From: Cytobacillus firmus
GTDB lineage: Bacteria; Bacillota; Bacilli; Bacillales; Cytobacillaceae
Reading direction: 5' to 3'
Length of the DNA stretch: 41,910 nt
NCBI RefSeq assembly: GCF_023715565.1
Contig: NZ_JAMBOJ010000043.1
Span: 1-41,910, forward strand
In this document: positions 17,203 to 25,761 of the stretch, one piece after another
Layout: every line of letters starts with the position of its first letter
How positions within the stretch are numbered: the stretch's first letter is position 1
Translations under genes and position numbers: made by a program
The notes under the pieces: model-generated
Told to the model about the DNA's origin: nothing
What the model saw: only the letters and a program-made list of their open reading frames with translations
Database searches by the model: none

Positions 17203-17967
17203 ATGACAATTTTAATAACTTGGGATTGGGCTGTTTATTTTTATTGGTTTCTTGAAAGTTATTTTTATGTACGGGTAGAGGAAATTAAAGTTTTACATTA
17301 CCCCGTGGATGATGACTATTCATATTCTGGCGAGGATTGTACAAACTTTGCAGAAGTTATTCCTATAAGTGCTGCGAAGCCTACAGTGAATGCGGAAGAG
17401 GAACCATTAATTTTAAAATCACCACTAAATGAGGAATCAGAAGAATTATTTATGCAGATTGAAAAAGAAATAACAGCTGTTGATGAAGGTGATATTTGTC
17501 ACCTCCAATATGAATCTGGTGAATTACTATTAGGTGGTGTCAGCCAAGAAGCGGAACAAGAAGAAATTTTCGTTTCTGAATGGATAGAGGACGACGACCT
17601 GGATGAAGATTGTATTCATATGAATGACTTAATGATTGAACAGGCAACACCCTCACAAAATGGTTTTGAATCATTTGCCTCTGCAAAAATTATGGATTGC
17701 CTAGAAGGTGCACAACAATGGGTAGTTTCTGTAGTTGGTATTGAAGAAAACTATATCCATATTTCAGACGGAAAAAGGCTTTGGGTAAATGTGGGGGAAA
17801 AAGCAAAAAAAATAGGCAATGGGGATATTCTCATTCTAGATGTAGTAAGGACTGGTAAGGAAATCAGTGTACAAAACCTAGTAAGAGTTGAAGCATCTGT
17901 GTCAGAGGAATACATGATTCCAGATGAAGAGCATCTTATTCAAGACGATAGAGTACTAGCAATATAA
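17203..17967 (+). CDS. Hypothetical acidic protein (254 aa)
   Basis: It begins 12 bases after the helicase stop, with GGAGGAGACAG as ribosome binding site, so it is probably in the same operon. The first ~20 residues are hydrophobic and aromatic (ILITWDWAVYFYWFLESYFY); the middle is strongly acidic (EEESEELF; EWIEDDDLDED); the last ~85 residues look like a small beta domain (QQWVVSVVGIEENYIHISDG ... NGDILILDVVRTGKEIS), possibly OB-fold-like. An acidic linker with an OB-like end suggests nucleic-acid-associated work next to the helicase, but this is inference. No family is recognised. Confidence 0.6.
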   Translation: MTILITWDWAVYFYWFLESYFYVRVEEIKVLHYPVDDDYSYSGEDCTNFAEVIPISAAKPTVNAEEEPLILKSPLNEESEELFMQIEKEITAVDEGDICHLQYESGELLLGGVSQEAEQEEIFVSEWIEDDDLDEDCIHMNDLMIEQATPSQNGFESFASAKIMDCLEGAQQWVVSVVGIEENYIHISDGKRLWVNVGEKAKKIGNGDILILDVVRTGKEISVQNLVRVEASVSEEYMIPDEEHLIQDDRVLAI

Positions 17968-17972
17968 GAACT

Positions 17973-18053
17973 CCAAAAGAGCGACTTTTGTCGCCTTTTG
18001 GTCCAAGCCTGGGTGCAAAACCTTGGTTTGGACCAAAAGAATAATTCTTTTGG
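17973..18053. repeat. Chain of three mutually exclusive hairpins (CCAAAAG/CTTTTGG arms)
   Basis: Four alternating arms overlap. CCAAAAG at 17973 pairs with CTTTTGG ending 18001. CTTTTGGTCCAA (17995-18006) pairs perfectly with TTGGACCAAAAG (18028-18039). CCAAAAGAAT (18033-18042) pairs with ATTCTTTTGG (18044-18053). Neighbouring hairpins share arms, so they cannot all form at once. The rest of the gene-free stretch 17968-18284 holds only two TTTTCGACA-like repeats near 18100-18117. Confidence 0.7.
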
Positions 18054-18284
18054 TAATAAAGACCCTCATATTTTACATTTTTAGATAAGATAATCAGATT
18101 TTCGACACTTTTCGACAGAGAGGATGAGTCTATTGTAATATAATAATGGCAGTTTTAGTTTTACTTGGAAATGTTTTCATTAATAGCTTTTTTTATCCAA
18201 AATATAGAGATTGAGAATATATGGAGATTTATAAAGGATTTTAAATTAAGGCTTAGCTACAATAAATGAGAGGAGATTTATCCA

Positions 18285-18974
18285 ATGATAATTCAACGGT
18301 TAGGCGAAAAGCAAATTTTAGAAATAAAGCAAGAAATTAAGAAAAAACAAATTGGACTAAATAAACTGCATATCAATTTCAGGTTTGTCAAAGGGGAGTT
18401 ATACATCAATGCGATGGGGGTAGAAGGAATACCTCAAACAGAAGAATATTATGAATCAATTGAAGATAACCTAACCTATGTAGATTTAGCCTGGTTGACC
18501 CCACTAAGTAACCATTTAAATGTAAACCTGGATGCTTCTATAGCAGTTAACCCGGATGGATCCTTTGAACATAATAGTATTGATCTAGAATTACATACAG
18601 CTCTTCCAAGTGAAGTTCAAGATAATCATAGAATACTAAGTTATGTTACGCCACTGTTTAAGAAACTAATTCCATTTAGAGCGTTTCTTACCCAGATTGA
18701 ATTTGGATGGCATAATTACCGATTAAGCAATATTCGATTTAAGTTGAACTTGGATGGTAAAAAGGTTAATACCATTTTAAGCAATGAGCAAACTGTTAAC
18801 ACACAGGTTCTTGGTCAATGGCTATCTTCTCTTTCTCAAGTGCTGGATTACAATCAAGGAAGGTACAAGCACTTAGTGGACCTTCCAATCATTAATGGCC
18901 GAATTAGTACAGCAACTTTTGAAACGGGCCTTTGCTTCCGCTTTGATGGAAAAGGGAAAAGAAGATGGTCTTAA
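18285..18974 (+). CDS. Hypothetical protein (229 aa)
   Basis: A soluble alpha/beta protein: helical start (LGEKQILEIKQEIKKKQIGL), then beta strands (LHINFRFVKGELYINAMGVE; LNVNLDASIAVNPDGSFEHN). The start ATG has a GAGAGGAG element about 10 bases upstream. Its last 10 bases overlap the start of the following membrane protein gene, implying coupled translation and perhaps a joint role. I recognise no family. Confidence 0.6.
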   Translation: MIIQRLGEKQILEIKQEIKKKQIGLNKLHINFRFVKGELYINAMGVEGIPQTEEYYESIEDNLTYVDLAWLTPLSNHLNVNLDASIAVNPDGSFEHNSIDLELHTALPSEVQDNHRILSYVTPLFKKLIPFRAFLTQIEFGWHNYRLSNIRFKLNLDGKKVNTILSNEQTVNTQVLGQWLSSLSQVLDYNQGRYKHLVDLPIINGRISTATFETGLCFRFDGKGKRRWS

Positions 18975-19522
18975 AATTTCGTTTCCTATTACTACTCTTT
19001 GCTTTAGTGATTTTGATACCCTCTGCTGCAAGCGCAAGTCCGTTGCAGCAGGGTAACGGTATCACATTAAATGAACAGCTCAATGTTTGGTCTACGAATC
19101 TAAATAATACTGCACCAAAAATATCCTTTTTGTTCTCTGCCATATTTACAATAATGTTTCTATTTGGAGTGGTTAGGCTAGGTTACTCAATTGTTACTAA
19201 GACTGGCCAGGTGATGAAAGGATCCACCGGGCTTTTAATCTGGGTTCCAATCACTTTCTTTTTCATCAGAATTTTAATACTATTATTATTTACAACAAAT
19301 AGTGAAAATGTTACACTACTCGCAAGTGATTTTATTCAGTTAATCTCTGCTGCCAGTCACTCTACTGTTGATTGGATGATATCAATTGGATTAGTATTTT
19401 ATCTATTTTATCACTTGATAAAACATCCTGAATTCGGCAGGTGGAGCAAAAGAATGTGGGTCTTTGCTGGCGGATTAACCTTATTGACGTTTATTTCTCC
19501 AATTGTATTAGGTGCTGTATAA
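18965..19522 (+). CDS. Membrane protein with signal peptide (185 aa)
   Basis: The N-terminus MVLKFRFLLLLFALVILIPS followed by AASAS is a signal peptide with a likely cleavage near residue 25-26. Hydrophobic segments follow at about 53-75, 88-108, 126-150 and 163-184. The layout, an exported small protein with several membrane helices in a plasmid region, would fit a conjugation-channel component, but no family motif proves this. It overlaps the end of the upstream gene by 10 bases. Confidence 0.6.
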   Translation: MVLKFRFLLLLFALVILIPSAASASPLQQGNGITLNEQLNVWSTNLNNTAPKISFLFSAIFTIMFLFGVVRLGYSIVTKTGQVMKGSTGLLIWVPITFFFIRILILLLFTTNSENVTLLASDFIQLISAASHSTVDWMISIGLVFYLFYHLIKHPEFGRWSKRMWVFAGGLTLLTFISPIVLGAV

Positions 19523-19549
19523 CAAGCTATTAGGAAAAGGGTGAATGCC

Positions 19550-20185
19550 ATGTTAAAACTTGTAATAGATAATAGTAAAAAGCAAGTACATCCTGCAGCG
19601 GTAACATGCCGGACATCGTGTGACCTATTTGATGAACTTACAGAAACTTGTTCGATCAGTCAAAACGTAAATGTCGATAGTTCTTACGAGGCAGCCAGGT
19701 GCGGCTTTTTCTTATCTAGAGATATAATGGCCTCTCCCCCGCTAAACAATAATCATATTGGCTTTAAATTCTCACTAATAGAAGAAGAAGCTGATTATTT
19801 ATTGGACGATCCGAATATGTTTCATGAATTAATCGGAAAGCCGGTACAAAAGGAAAAGTATACATATCCAAATGAGCCTGACTTTCCAGCTCAAAGAGAA
19901 GACGCCAGATGGTATGTATCTTCTTGTGGTACTTACGGTTGCTGGATAGTCAATTTGTGCAAAAAACCATTGCTACATCCAAAAAGCCTTGAAAATGCAG
20001 TAAAAGGCTGGACTTCAAAAGTATATAAGTCCCCAATTCCACTGCACGATCACAAATCTTCTCTCACTTTGGCCTCCAAAGTCGCGTGGATTATAGACGC
20101 AGAAGGATACGGGCAGTATGGATTACTAATTAACGGCCAAATTTCTTCAATTTCATCTCCTAAACCGGTAAATTGGACGAAGTGA
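19550..20185 (+). CDS. Hypothetical cysteine-containing protein (211 aa)
   Basis: ATG 19550 is preferred over GTG 19541 because GGAAAAGGG lies just before it. Cysteines cluster in the N-terminal third (AVTCRTSCDLFDELTETCSI, AARCGFF) and again at SSCGTYGCWIVNLC. Such spacing suggests a metal site or disulfides. It lacks a signal peptide. It ends in a gene-poor stretch with a strong terminator. No family recognised. Confidence 0.6.
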   Translation: MLKLVIDNSKKQVHPAAVTCRTSCDLFDELTETCSISQNVNVDSSYEAARCGFFLSRDIMASPPLNNNHIGFKFSLIEEEADYLLDDPNMFHELIGKPVQKEKYTYPNEPDFPAQREDARWYVSSCGTYGCWIVNLCKKPLLHPKSLENAVKGWTSKVYKSPIPLHDHKSSLTLASKVAWIIDAEGYGQYGLLINGQISSISSPKPVNWTK

Positions 20186-20245
20186 TATTGATAATTTTGC
20201 AAAAGTATTGATATAATTAAATCAAACAAAATATATAAAGGGACC

Positions 20246-20301
20246 ACCCTGTTGTAAATGCATACATCTACTTGTATGCACTTTTACAGCAGGGTTTTTT
20301 T
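20246..20301 (+). terminator. Rho-independent terminator
   Basis: ACCCTG (20246-20251) pairs with CAGGGT (20290-20295), extended by TGTAAA/TTTACA and GCATAC/GTATGC inner stems; a run of seven T follows. Confidence 0.8.
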
Positions 20302-20318
20302 ATGTAGGAGGGGAGATA

Positions 20319-20735
20319 GTGAACAGAGATACCATTTTGGTGATACATGAAAAGTCACCGTTTCAGGATGGGTTGGTTAAGCTAATTGATCTGAAGTTTG
20401 GACATTTGTTCAAAGTTATTAAAACGGAGACTAGTAAATTACAACTTTATGAAAATGGTTGTGTTCCCAAACTAATTATTCTTGAAAAAGTAATTAATCC
20501 AAAGACAGTTGAGTTTCTAATCAAAATGAAGAATATGGGTTCCAAATTAATATTAGTTACTTTAGATGCTTCAGAAATAACTGAATTAGAGTTAAACCTT
20601 TTTAACGCGTTTCTTGTTAAGAATATACGTACTTCAGAAATGCTGAAAGTCATGGAAGATTTACTGGATTATAAAGAAAGCTATGTGCACCCAGACTTTG
20701 GTGATATATTTTTGAAGAAGTTAATAAACGCATAA
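20319..20735 (+). CDS. Response-regulator-like receiver domain without phosphorylation Asp (138 aa)
   Basis: The whole protein looks like a lone receiver fold: beta1 (RDTILVIHEKSPF), beta3 (PKLIILEKVINPKTVEFLIK), beta4 (MGSKLILVTLDASE) and beta5 (NAFLVKNIRTSEMLKVMEDL), with the conserved Lys in FLVK. The position of the phospho-acceptor Asp after beta3 is Glu (LIILEK), and the acidic pair after beta1 is replaced by HE. It is therefore probably a phosphorylation-independent pseudo-receiver. It has no DNA-binding domain. Start GTG 20319 has GTAGGAGGGGAG upstream. The fold is inferred by eye. Confidence 0.55.
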   Translation: MNRDTILVIHEKSPFQDGLVKLIDLKFGHLFKVIKTETSKLQLYENGCVPKLIILEKVINPKTVEFLIKMKNMGSKLILVTLDASEITELELNLFNAFLVKNIRTSEMLKVMEDLLDYKESYVHPDFGDIFLKKLINA

Positions 20736-20764
20736 TTAAATTGGGAAAATATATAAGAAAATAC

Positions 20765-20792
20765 TTGTTTTTAGTGTAATTTATGTTATATT
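20765..20792 (+). promoter_or_regulatory. Possible sigma-A promoter for the DUF2325 gene
   Basis: TTGTTT (20765-20770), a 16-nt spacer, then TATATT (20787-20792), about 38 bp before the start codon at 20830. Confidence 0.35.
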
Positions 20793-20829
20793 TATTTGTA
20801 ATTCAAACACTAGAGATGAGGGGTTTTTA

Positions 20830-21138
20830 ATGAAAAAAACTGTCGCAATTTTCGGAGGATCTCAAGAGGCTACGTACAAGCGAATAGGGCAAAAAAATAA
20901 CGTAAACATTATCTTCCATAGTGGTAAAACAAGAAACGGAGGTAACAAAAAGGAGTTCAAAACGCTAGTAAAGAAGGCAGATTGTGTAGTCGTATTACTA
21001 GGTGCAGTTGGACACGTAAGTATGGATATTGTAAAAGAAGTTTGTAAAGATCTTGGTAAAGATGTGCTTTATCATAATGGCTTTGGTGCTTCTGGCGCTA
21101 TTCAAAGGTGTGTAGAACACTTAAACACCGCAGCTTAA
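20830..21138 (+). CDS. DUF2325 domain protein (102 aa)
   Basis: It begins MKKTVAIFGGSQEATYKRIG and contains KKADCVVVLLGAVGHVSMDI and YHNGFGASGAIQRC, the pattern of the DUF2325 family: a Rossmann-like half with GG after beta1, an N/H-containing turn, and a C-terminal G-x-S element. The family is common in Firmicutes and on their plasmids; its role is not established. The start ATG has GAGGGG upstream. The downstream small gene starts within 20 bases of its stop. Confidence 0.8.
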   Translation: MKKTVAIFGGSQEATYKRIGQKNNVNIIFHSGKTRNGGNKKEFKTLVKKADCVVVLLGAVGHVSMDIVKEVCKDLGKDVLYHNGFGASGAIQRCVEHLNTAA

Positions 21139-21155
21139 GAGGAGACATGACTAGT

Positions 21156-21290
21156 ATGATTTCAGTAAATGTTAAAGAGCTAACTCAAGGAGAATTATTG
21201 TTGATTGAAACTTTGCGGAATCTTGAAGATCCTGATGAGCTGGTTCGCGCCTGTTGTGATGTTCAATCAATATCAAGAATTGCTTGTTAA
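21156..21290 (+). CDS. Small hypothetical protein (44 aa)
   Basis: MISVNVKELTQGELLLIETL continues for 44 residues, helical and acidic, with CC and C near its end. ATG 21156 lies 11 bases after AAGAGGAG; ATG 21147, three codons earlier, is too close to that site. It lies just behind the DUF2325 gene and probably shares its transcript. Confidence 0.5.
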   Translation: MISVNVKELTQGELLLIETLRNLEDPDELVRACCDVQSISRIAC

Positions 21291-21352
21291 ATATAGCTGC
21301 AGAAAAACTTAAAGGCATTTGTTGAATAAATGATTAACCGGAGGATTTGCTA

Positions 21353-21496
21353 ATGTCTGATAAATGTGGGAAGAAGGCTTACATAGTTTTAGGGGTTTTA
21401 TTAGGAGCTTTAATCATAAGCGGATGTGGCATTCAAGACATTATGCCTGGAACAGAATTTAATGATAACCATGAATCATTTTCAAAGATAGCTTAA
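21353..21496 (+). CDS. Small lipoprotein (47 aa)
   Basis: Positively charged start (MSDKCGKKAY), hydrophobic stretch (IVLGVLLGALIISG) and a lipobox ISGC with Cys25, so a type II signal peptide cleaved before Cys25 would leave a 23-residue lipid-anchored peptide. The ribosome binding site is CCGGAGG at good spacing. Plasmid lipoproteins of this size can act in surface or entry exclusion; that is a guess from context only. Confidence 0.65.
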   Translation: MSDKCGKKAYIVLGVLLGALIISGCGIQDIMPGTEFNDNHESFSKIA

Positions 21497-21538
21497 TAAA
21501 ATACAGCTTATTCTTCGTATATTAGGGGGGAGAGAAAA

Positions 21539-21772
21539 GTGAACCAACTTCAGTATCAAAAGAAAATTATAAGAGAGGAATATGGAGACCCAAAAAAGCC
21601 GGCTGAAGAAGAAACAGATAAAAAAGAATCCCTTATTTCCAGGCCAAAAAGGAGTAATAATCAATTTCTTTTTAGGAAAGGAGGAAGCGTCTATTGGGGA
21701 AAGCACTCATTTGCGCTGAAAAGCCCAGCCAAGCAAAAGCGCTTGCTGCTCCATTTCCTAATAAAAATATGA
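21539..21772 (+). CDS. Small basic protein overlapping topB (77 aa)
   Basis: GTG 21539 follows an excellent GGGGGGAGAG ribosome binding site. The product is highly charged (KKIIREEYGDPKKPAEEETD; SRPKRSNN) and probably disordered. The last 79 nt overlap the start of topB in another frame. Only the first ~50 codons look protein-like; the gene may mainly couple ribosomes to the TTG start of topB. Confidence 0.45.
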   Translation: MNQLQYQKKIIREEYGDPKKPAEEETDKKESLISRPKRSNNQFLFRKGGSVYWGKHSFALKSPAKQKRLLLHFLIKI

Positions 21773-23844
21773 AAACACATATAGCCATTGCACCTTGTGT
21801 CATGTTCCCCGAAGGTGCAGTGGTTATTTGGGCTGTTGGACATATTCTAGAACTTTATCGCCCTGAAGATTACTCAAAAGAGTACCAGGAATGGAGTTTA
21901 GATAACTTGCCTATTATTCCAAAAGAGTACAAGTTAAAGGTAATTGAAAGTAAAAGAAGCATTTTCAATAATTTTAAGAAGTTTTTAAAGGACCCCGACA
22001 TTTCAGTTATCATACATGCTGCTGATCCTGGAATTGAGGGATGTTTATTATTAGATGAGATTTTCTACTATTTGAATAATAGAAAGCCAGTAAAAAGATT
22101 GTGGACTAGTAGCCTGACCAAAGATAGTGTGGTTGAAGCATTTCGTAGCATGAAGGACAATAGGCATTATCAGCATTATTATTATGCGGGATTAGCCCGA
22201 CAAAGAGCCGATTGGTTAGTGGGCATGTCTGCTAGCCGAGCCTTAACTTGTCTGCTTAATCAAAAAGGAATTGAAAAAACATTTAGTGCGGGACGAGTAC
22301 AGACCGCCTTAATGAGTATTATTTATCAACGTGAAAAGGAAATTGAGAACTTTATTAGTAAACCATATTTCGACCTAATCGGTGAATTTCAATTTGGAGA
22401 GGCCAAATTAAATGCCAAATGGTTTAGTAATGAATCAGAGCACATCTTTGACATGGATGAAGATATGCTTGAAGCCTTTTCTAAGTATTGTCAAAGTCAA
22501 CCAGCTATTGTAAATACCATTAAAAAAGAAGAAAAAAAGAATCGACCTCCTATGTTCTACAACTTATCTTCCCTTCAAATGCATGCTAATCGTTTATATG
22601 GAATGACTCCCGCTAATGTTTTAGGTTTTGCTCAAGCATTATATGATAAATCCCTGATTACATATCCACGTTCCGACAGTCAGCGCTTAACTGCTGGGGA
22701 AGCAGCTTGGATGCCAGTCATAATAAAAAATTTGGGAGAGCTGGAGAGCTATCAAGATTTAATAAAGGGGGCAACTCGAGATATTTCTCAAGATAAAAGA
22801 TATGTGGATTCTGAAAAAGTAAGTGATCATTATGCAATCATATTGACGGAAGAAAAGGTAAACCCGCTTACTTTGCCAAAAGGGGAACAACAAATATATG
22901 ACCTAATTGCTAAATCCATTATTGCCGCACACTATCTAGATTACATTTATGATACTACTGGAATCATTATTACGGTTGCAGAAAAGTTTGGTTTTAGAAG
23001 CAGCGATACTCTCGTTAAAGAAGAGGGGTGGAAAAAGATATATAAGGGGCTTTCCACAAATTCGGCGGAGGAAGAGATTCAGTTGCCAGATATAAAAGAA
23101 GGGGAAGTCGGAACAATGCTTTCAGGCCAAATTAAAGCTGGATCAACAAATCCGCCTTCTCGTTTTTCACTAGGAGACTTGATCAAAATTATGTGTAATC
23201 CCGCCCCATATTGCGCTGATAAAGAAGATTTTAAGAGCTCTGAGTTGCAGCTGGGAACGGAAGCAACCAGGAGCGGCATCGTATCTATTCTCACCAAACG
23301 GTATGTAAATGTAAGCAAAAACCTAGTTTATATGCTACCCGAAGGCCGTGTGTTGATTGAAGCATTAGGGGATAACAACTATCTAACTTCTGTATTAACC
23401 AGCGGTAGGATGGAACGTTACCTAAAACAAATCCAAAAAGGAGAAGGTTCTGTTTCCTCCTTCGTTAAGAGAACGGAAGACATAACGAAAGAAATAGTTG
23501 AAAAACTTATTAAGGATGCCGCTTCTTGGAATTTTGTTGAATATGCCAAAGATATTCAAAAAACTGAAGAAGTAGGTCTATGTAAAAAGTGTGGTGCACC
23601 AGTTTTAGAGCGTGAAACGTTTTACGGTTGCAGCAACTTTAAAAAGACAAACTGTGGTTTCAGATTAAGCAAGGTTGTCGCGGGAAAGCCGATTAGTATG
23701 GAGAACATAAAGAAATTGCTTACTACTGGACAAACCTCTTTAATTAAGGGATTTAAAAGTCAGAAGAAACCAGATAAAATGTTCGAAGCCTTTTTAGCCT
23801 GGGATGAGGATAAAAACAAACTTATATTTAAATTTCCACAATAA
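21694..23844 (+). CDS. topB: DNA topoisomerase III
   Basis: 716 residues, a type IA topoisomerase that decatenates DNA, often plasmid-borne. The N-terminal Toprim domain starts KALICAEKPSQAKALAAPF and has HAADPGIEG (~108-116), a variant of the usual DxDxEGE. The transesterification Tyr is Y324 in SLITYPRSDS. Other family blocks are SAGRVQTALMSIIYQRE and RPPMFYNLSSLQMHANRLYG. The C-terminus has a zinc-ribbon-like module (CKKCGAP ... YGCSNFKKTNCGF). The start TTG at 21694 is preceded by AAAGGAGG. Probable role: resolving plasmid replication intermediates. Confidence 0.92.
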   Translation: MGKALICAEKPSQAKALAAPFPNKNMKTHIAIAPCVMFPEGAVVIWAVGHILELYRPEDYSKEYQEWSLDNLPIIPKEYKLKVIESKRSIFNNFKKFLKDPDISVIIHAADPGIEGCLLLDEIFYYLNNRKPVKRLWTSSLTKDSVVEAFRSMKDNRHYQHYYYAGLARQRADWLVGMSASRALTCLLNQKGIEKTFSAGRVQTALMSIIYQREKEIENFISKPYFDLIGEFQFGEAKLNAKWFSNESEHIFDMDEDMLEAFSKYCQSQPAIVNTIKKEEKKNRPPMFYNLSSLQMHANRLYGMTPANVLGFAQALYDKSLITYPRSDSQRLTAGEAAWMPVIIKNLGELESYQDLIKGATRDISQDKRYVDSEKVSDHYAIILTEEKVNPLTLPKGEQQIYDLIAKSIIAAHYLDYIYDTTGIIITVAEKFGFRSSDTLVKEEGWKKIYKGLSTNSAEEEIQLPDIKEGEVGTMLSGQIKAGSTNPPSRFSLGDLIKIMCNPAPYCADKEDFKSSELQLGTEATRSGIVSILTKRYVNVSKNLVYMLPEGRVLIEALGDNNYLTSVLTSGRMERYLKQIQKGEGSVSSFVKRTEDITKEIVEKLIKDAASWNFVEYAKDIQKTEEVGLCKKCGAPVLERETFYGCSNFKKTNCGFRLSKVVAGKPISMENIKKLLTTGQTSLIKGFKSQKKPDKMFEAFLAWDEDKNKLIFKFPQ

Positions 23845-23864
23845 AAAGAATAGGAGGAATAAAA

Positions 23865-24715
23865 GTGAATTCAGCCTTGCTTCACAATGGCCAAATTATT
23901 ACTGCAGCTGAATACAATCCAGATAAGAATGGCAAACGAATTAGATGCATTGATAAAAGTTGTCATACCGAACTAATTTTGTTCCAGGAACAGATTCATC
24001 TGTTCCTTACTTTAAAACAACCGGCAAGAATGATCATTCCAAACACAATGAAAAATGTGGATTTTATAGAATATTAACTTTTGAGGAAAGTATAAAAAAG
24101 GTAGAAGAATATCAATCTGACTTAATGGAGAAAGGCATAAAAGAAACCCTAATTCGCCTAAATTTAAAAAAATTAGATCCTGATTATGTTGCAAGAACAG
24201 TTGAGAAAGAAGAGAGTGAAAAAAAGGCTAAAGATCCAAATGAGGTAAAAGTGAAGCAGGGAAGCAAGACGCCTAACAGTATTGGTACTTTAAAAGCTAT
24301 AGTTAAACTCCTAACTTCATATGAACCAGATACTCTGGCAACAATATTGATTAGCATTAATGGGCGAAAAATTCCTCTTTCCCAGATTGTCATTAGCCAT
24401 GATAAAGCACATGAATTAGCATGGTCCGACCGAGCAGACCCTAAGCTTAGTTATTTTGTATACGGGGTAATCCAGAATGTTGTAAGAAGAGAGTCAGTGT
24501 ATTATATTAACTTCGAACCAATTAATGGGGTGGTTTTTAGTTTGGGGATATTCTCAAAATACTTTAAACACTTCACTTATAAAGATGATCAACTTATAGG
24601 AAGAAAAGTTTTAGCTTACGGTTCCCGATTAAAAAAGAATGAGTATAAGGGGAAAAATACGTCAGAACTTGTAATAAAATCAAATCAATACATAGAATTC
24701 TTAGGAAAGAACTAA
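23865..24715 (+). pseudogene. CoiA-like zinc-motif protein with a one-base frameshift
   Basis: GTG 23865 (ribosome binding site GGAGG) opens a frame with NGKRIRCIDKSCHTELI, which then breaks near 23976-23981. The +1 frame from 23960 continues in register with VPGTDSSVPYFKTTGKNDHS and KHNEKCGF. Adding one T to the ATTTTG at 23976-23981 would join them as ELIFVPGTDS, giving a protein of ~283 residues. The rejoined N-terminus (C-x4-C ... YFKTTGKNDHSKHNEKC) resembles the zinc-binding start of CoiA-type proteins. The rest (residues ~75-283) is an unrecognised soluble domain. The cause may be real mutation, sequencing error in a T-run, or programmed slippage. Confidence 0.6.
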
Positions 24716-24738
24716 ATAGCTTATAGAGGTATGAAATT

Positions 24739-25266
24739 ATGAATTATCCAATGGTAATAAGAAGAGAGCCTTTGTTTACAGGCTGGTTAATCGTTGTTTT
24801 CGCATTATTATTTTATAAATTACTTACATTACACCTTATTATAGGGCTGGCTATGGGAGCAATTTTTGCAGGTATATTATATTTAATGCTACAACACAAA
24901 ATCATTGTTAAAGATGATCATTTTATTTACAAAGATTTTTCACGAAACCGTGTTCAGTACCAGGAAATAAATAAAATATTTTTAAGGGTAGACAAGCACT
25001 ATGGTAACAATAGTTTAAGAAAATTTTGGATTGATGTAATCTTGACTGATGGTAATCAATTCTGTATTCCTTCCTACCTTTTTACAACGAAGAAATCCAA
25101 GGATTTTTTCAATGTGGCTCTAAGTAAAAACACTGATATTATAATCAATTCGAGCTTAATTGACTATATTTCCTCTAAGCAAACTAGTATAGAAAAGATA
25201 GGAAGCATACTATTAATGATCTTGTTTACATTAATGGTAATACTCTATTTGGTTAATGCTAATTAG
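24739..25266 (+). CDS. Membrane protein with PH-like cytosolic domain (175 aa)
   Basis: Two adjacent N-terminal membrane helices (TGWLIVVFALLFYKLL; IIGLAMGAIFAGILYLML), then a soluble beta-rich part (KDDHFIYKDFSRNRVQYQEI; FWIDVILTDGNQFCIPSYLF) like a bacterial PH domain, and a last helix (IGSILLMILFTLMVILYL). The topology resembles many small YdbT/PH-type membrane proteins. A modest AGAGG precedes the ATG. Function unknown. Confidence 0.6.
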   Translation: MNYPMVIRREPLFTGWLIVVFALLFYKLLTLHLIIGLAMGAIFAGILYLMLQHKIIVKDDHFIYKDFSRNRVQYQEINKIFLRVDKHYGNNSLRKFWIDVILTDGNQFCIPSYLFTTKKSKDFFNVALSKNTDIIINSSLIDYISSKQTSIEKIGSILLMILFTLMVILYLVNAN

Positions 25267-25476
25267 TGTTCTAACTAAAAAAGTAATCCACTTTTGCTTC
25301 AAGTATTCTTATATTTAACCACTAAAAAAGTAAAGAAACACTTCACATTTTTAAGTATAATTGGAGTTATTGTCTTATGGATTTAAAACTAATTTGAATT
25401 GCAGCTCAGCCAGGTTCGATATTCTCCTTATATCTTACCAAAAGTCTAAAGAGAGGCATTTATACAGGGGGAAACC

Positions 25477-25659
25477 ATGGAAAAAACATCTGAAGCTTTT
25501 ATAGACTTTGATTTCGACAAAATTTACGACTATAAAGAAATGCCAGATAAGAATAGCGATCGATGTGATAACTGCAATAGTGCTCACTTCAAGAGTTCAG
25601 TGGGTGAAGGTAAATTTATAAGAGAATGCTCAAATTGTGGATTAAAGAAGTCAATTTAA
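25477..25659 (+). CDS. Small zinc-ribbon protein (60 aa)
   Basis: Two CxxC knuckles (DRCDNCNS ... RECSNCGLKK) 19 residues apart make a zinc ribbon; the N-terminal half is acidic and aromatic (FIDFDFDKIYDYKEM). The ATG has CAGGGGGAAA upstream. A strong terminator follows. The gene-free part 25267-25476 before it contains the direct repeat ACTAAAAAAGTAA at 25274 and 25321. Confidence 0.6.
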   Translation: MEKTSEAFIDFDFDKIYDYKEMPDKNSDRCDNCNSAHFKSSVGEGKFIRECSNCGLKKSI

Positions 25660-25693
25660 TCTATTAATCGTATACTTATTAATTGTAGTCCAT

Positions 25694-25725
25694 ATGAACC
25701 CCTGGCTCTTTAGCCAGGGGTTCAT
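25694..25725. terminator. Strong bidirectional-looking terminator hairpin
   Basis: ATGAACCCCTGGCT (25694-25707) pairs perfectly with AGCCAGGGGTTCAT (25712-25725) around a 4-nt loop. It lies between convergent genes and has only weak T-runs on either side. Confidence 0.75.
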
Positions 25726-25761
25726 CCGTTTGACCTTTAAGTTTTTGGTGCAATATTAAAA

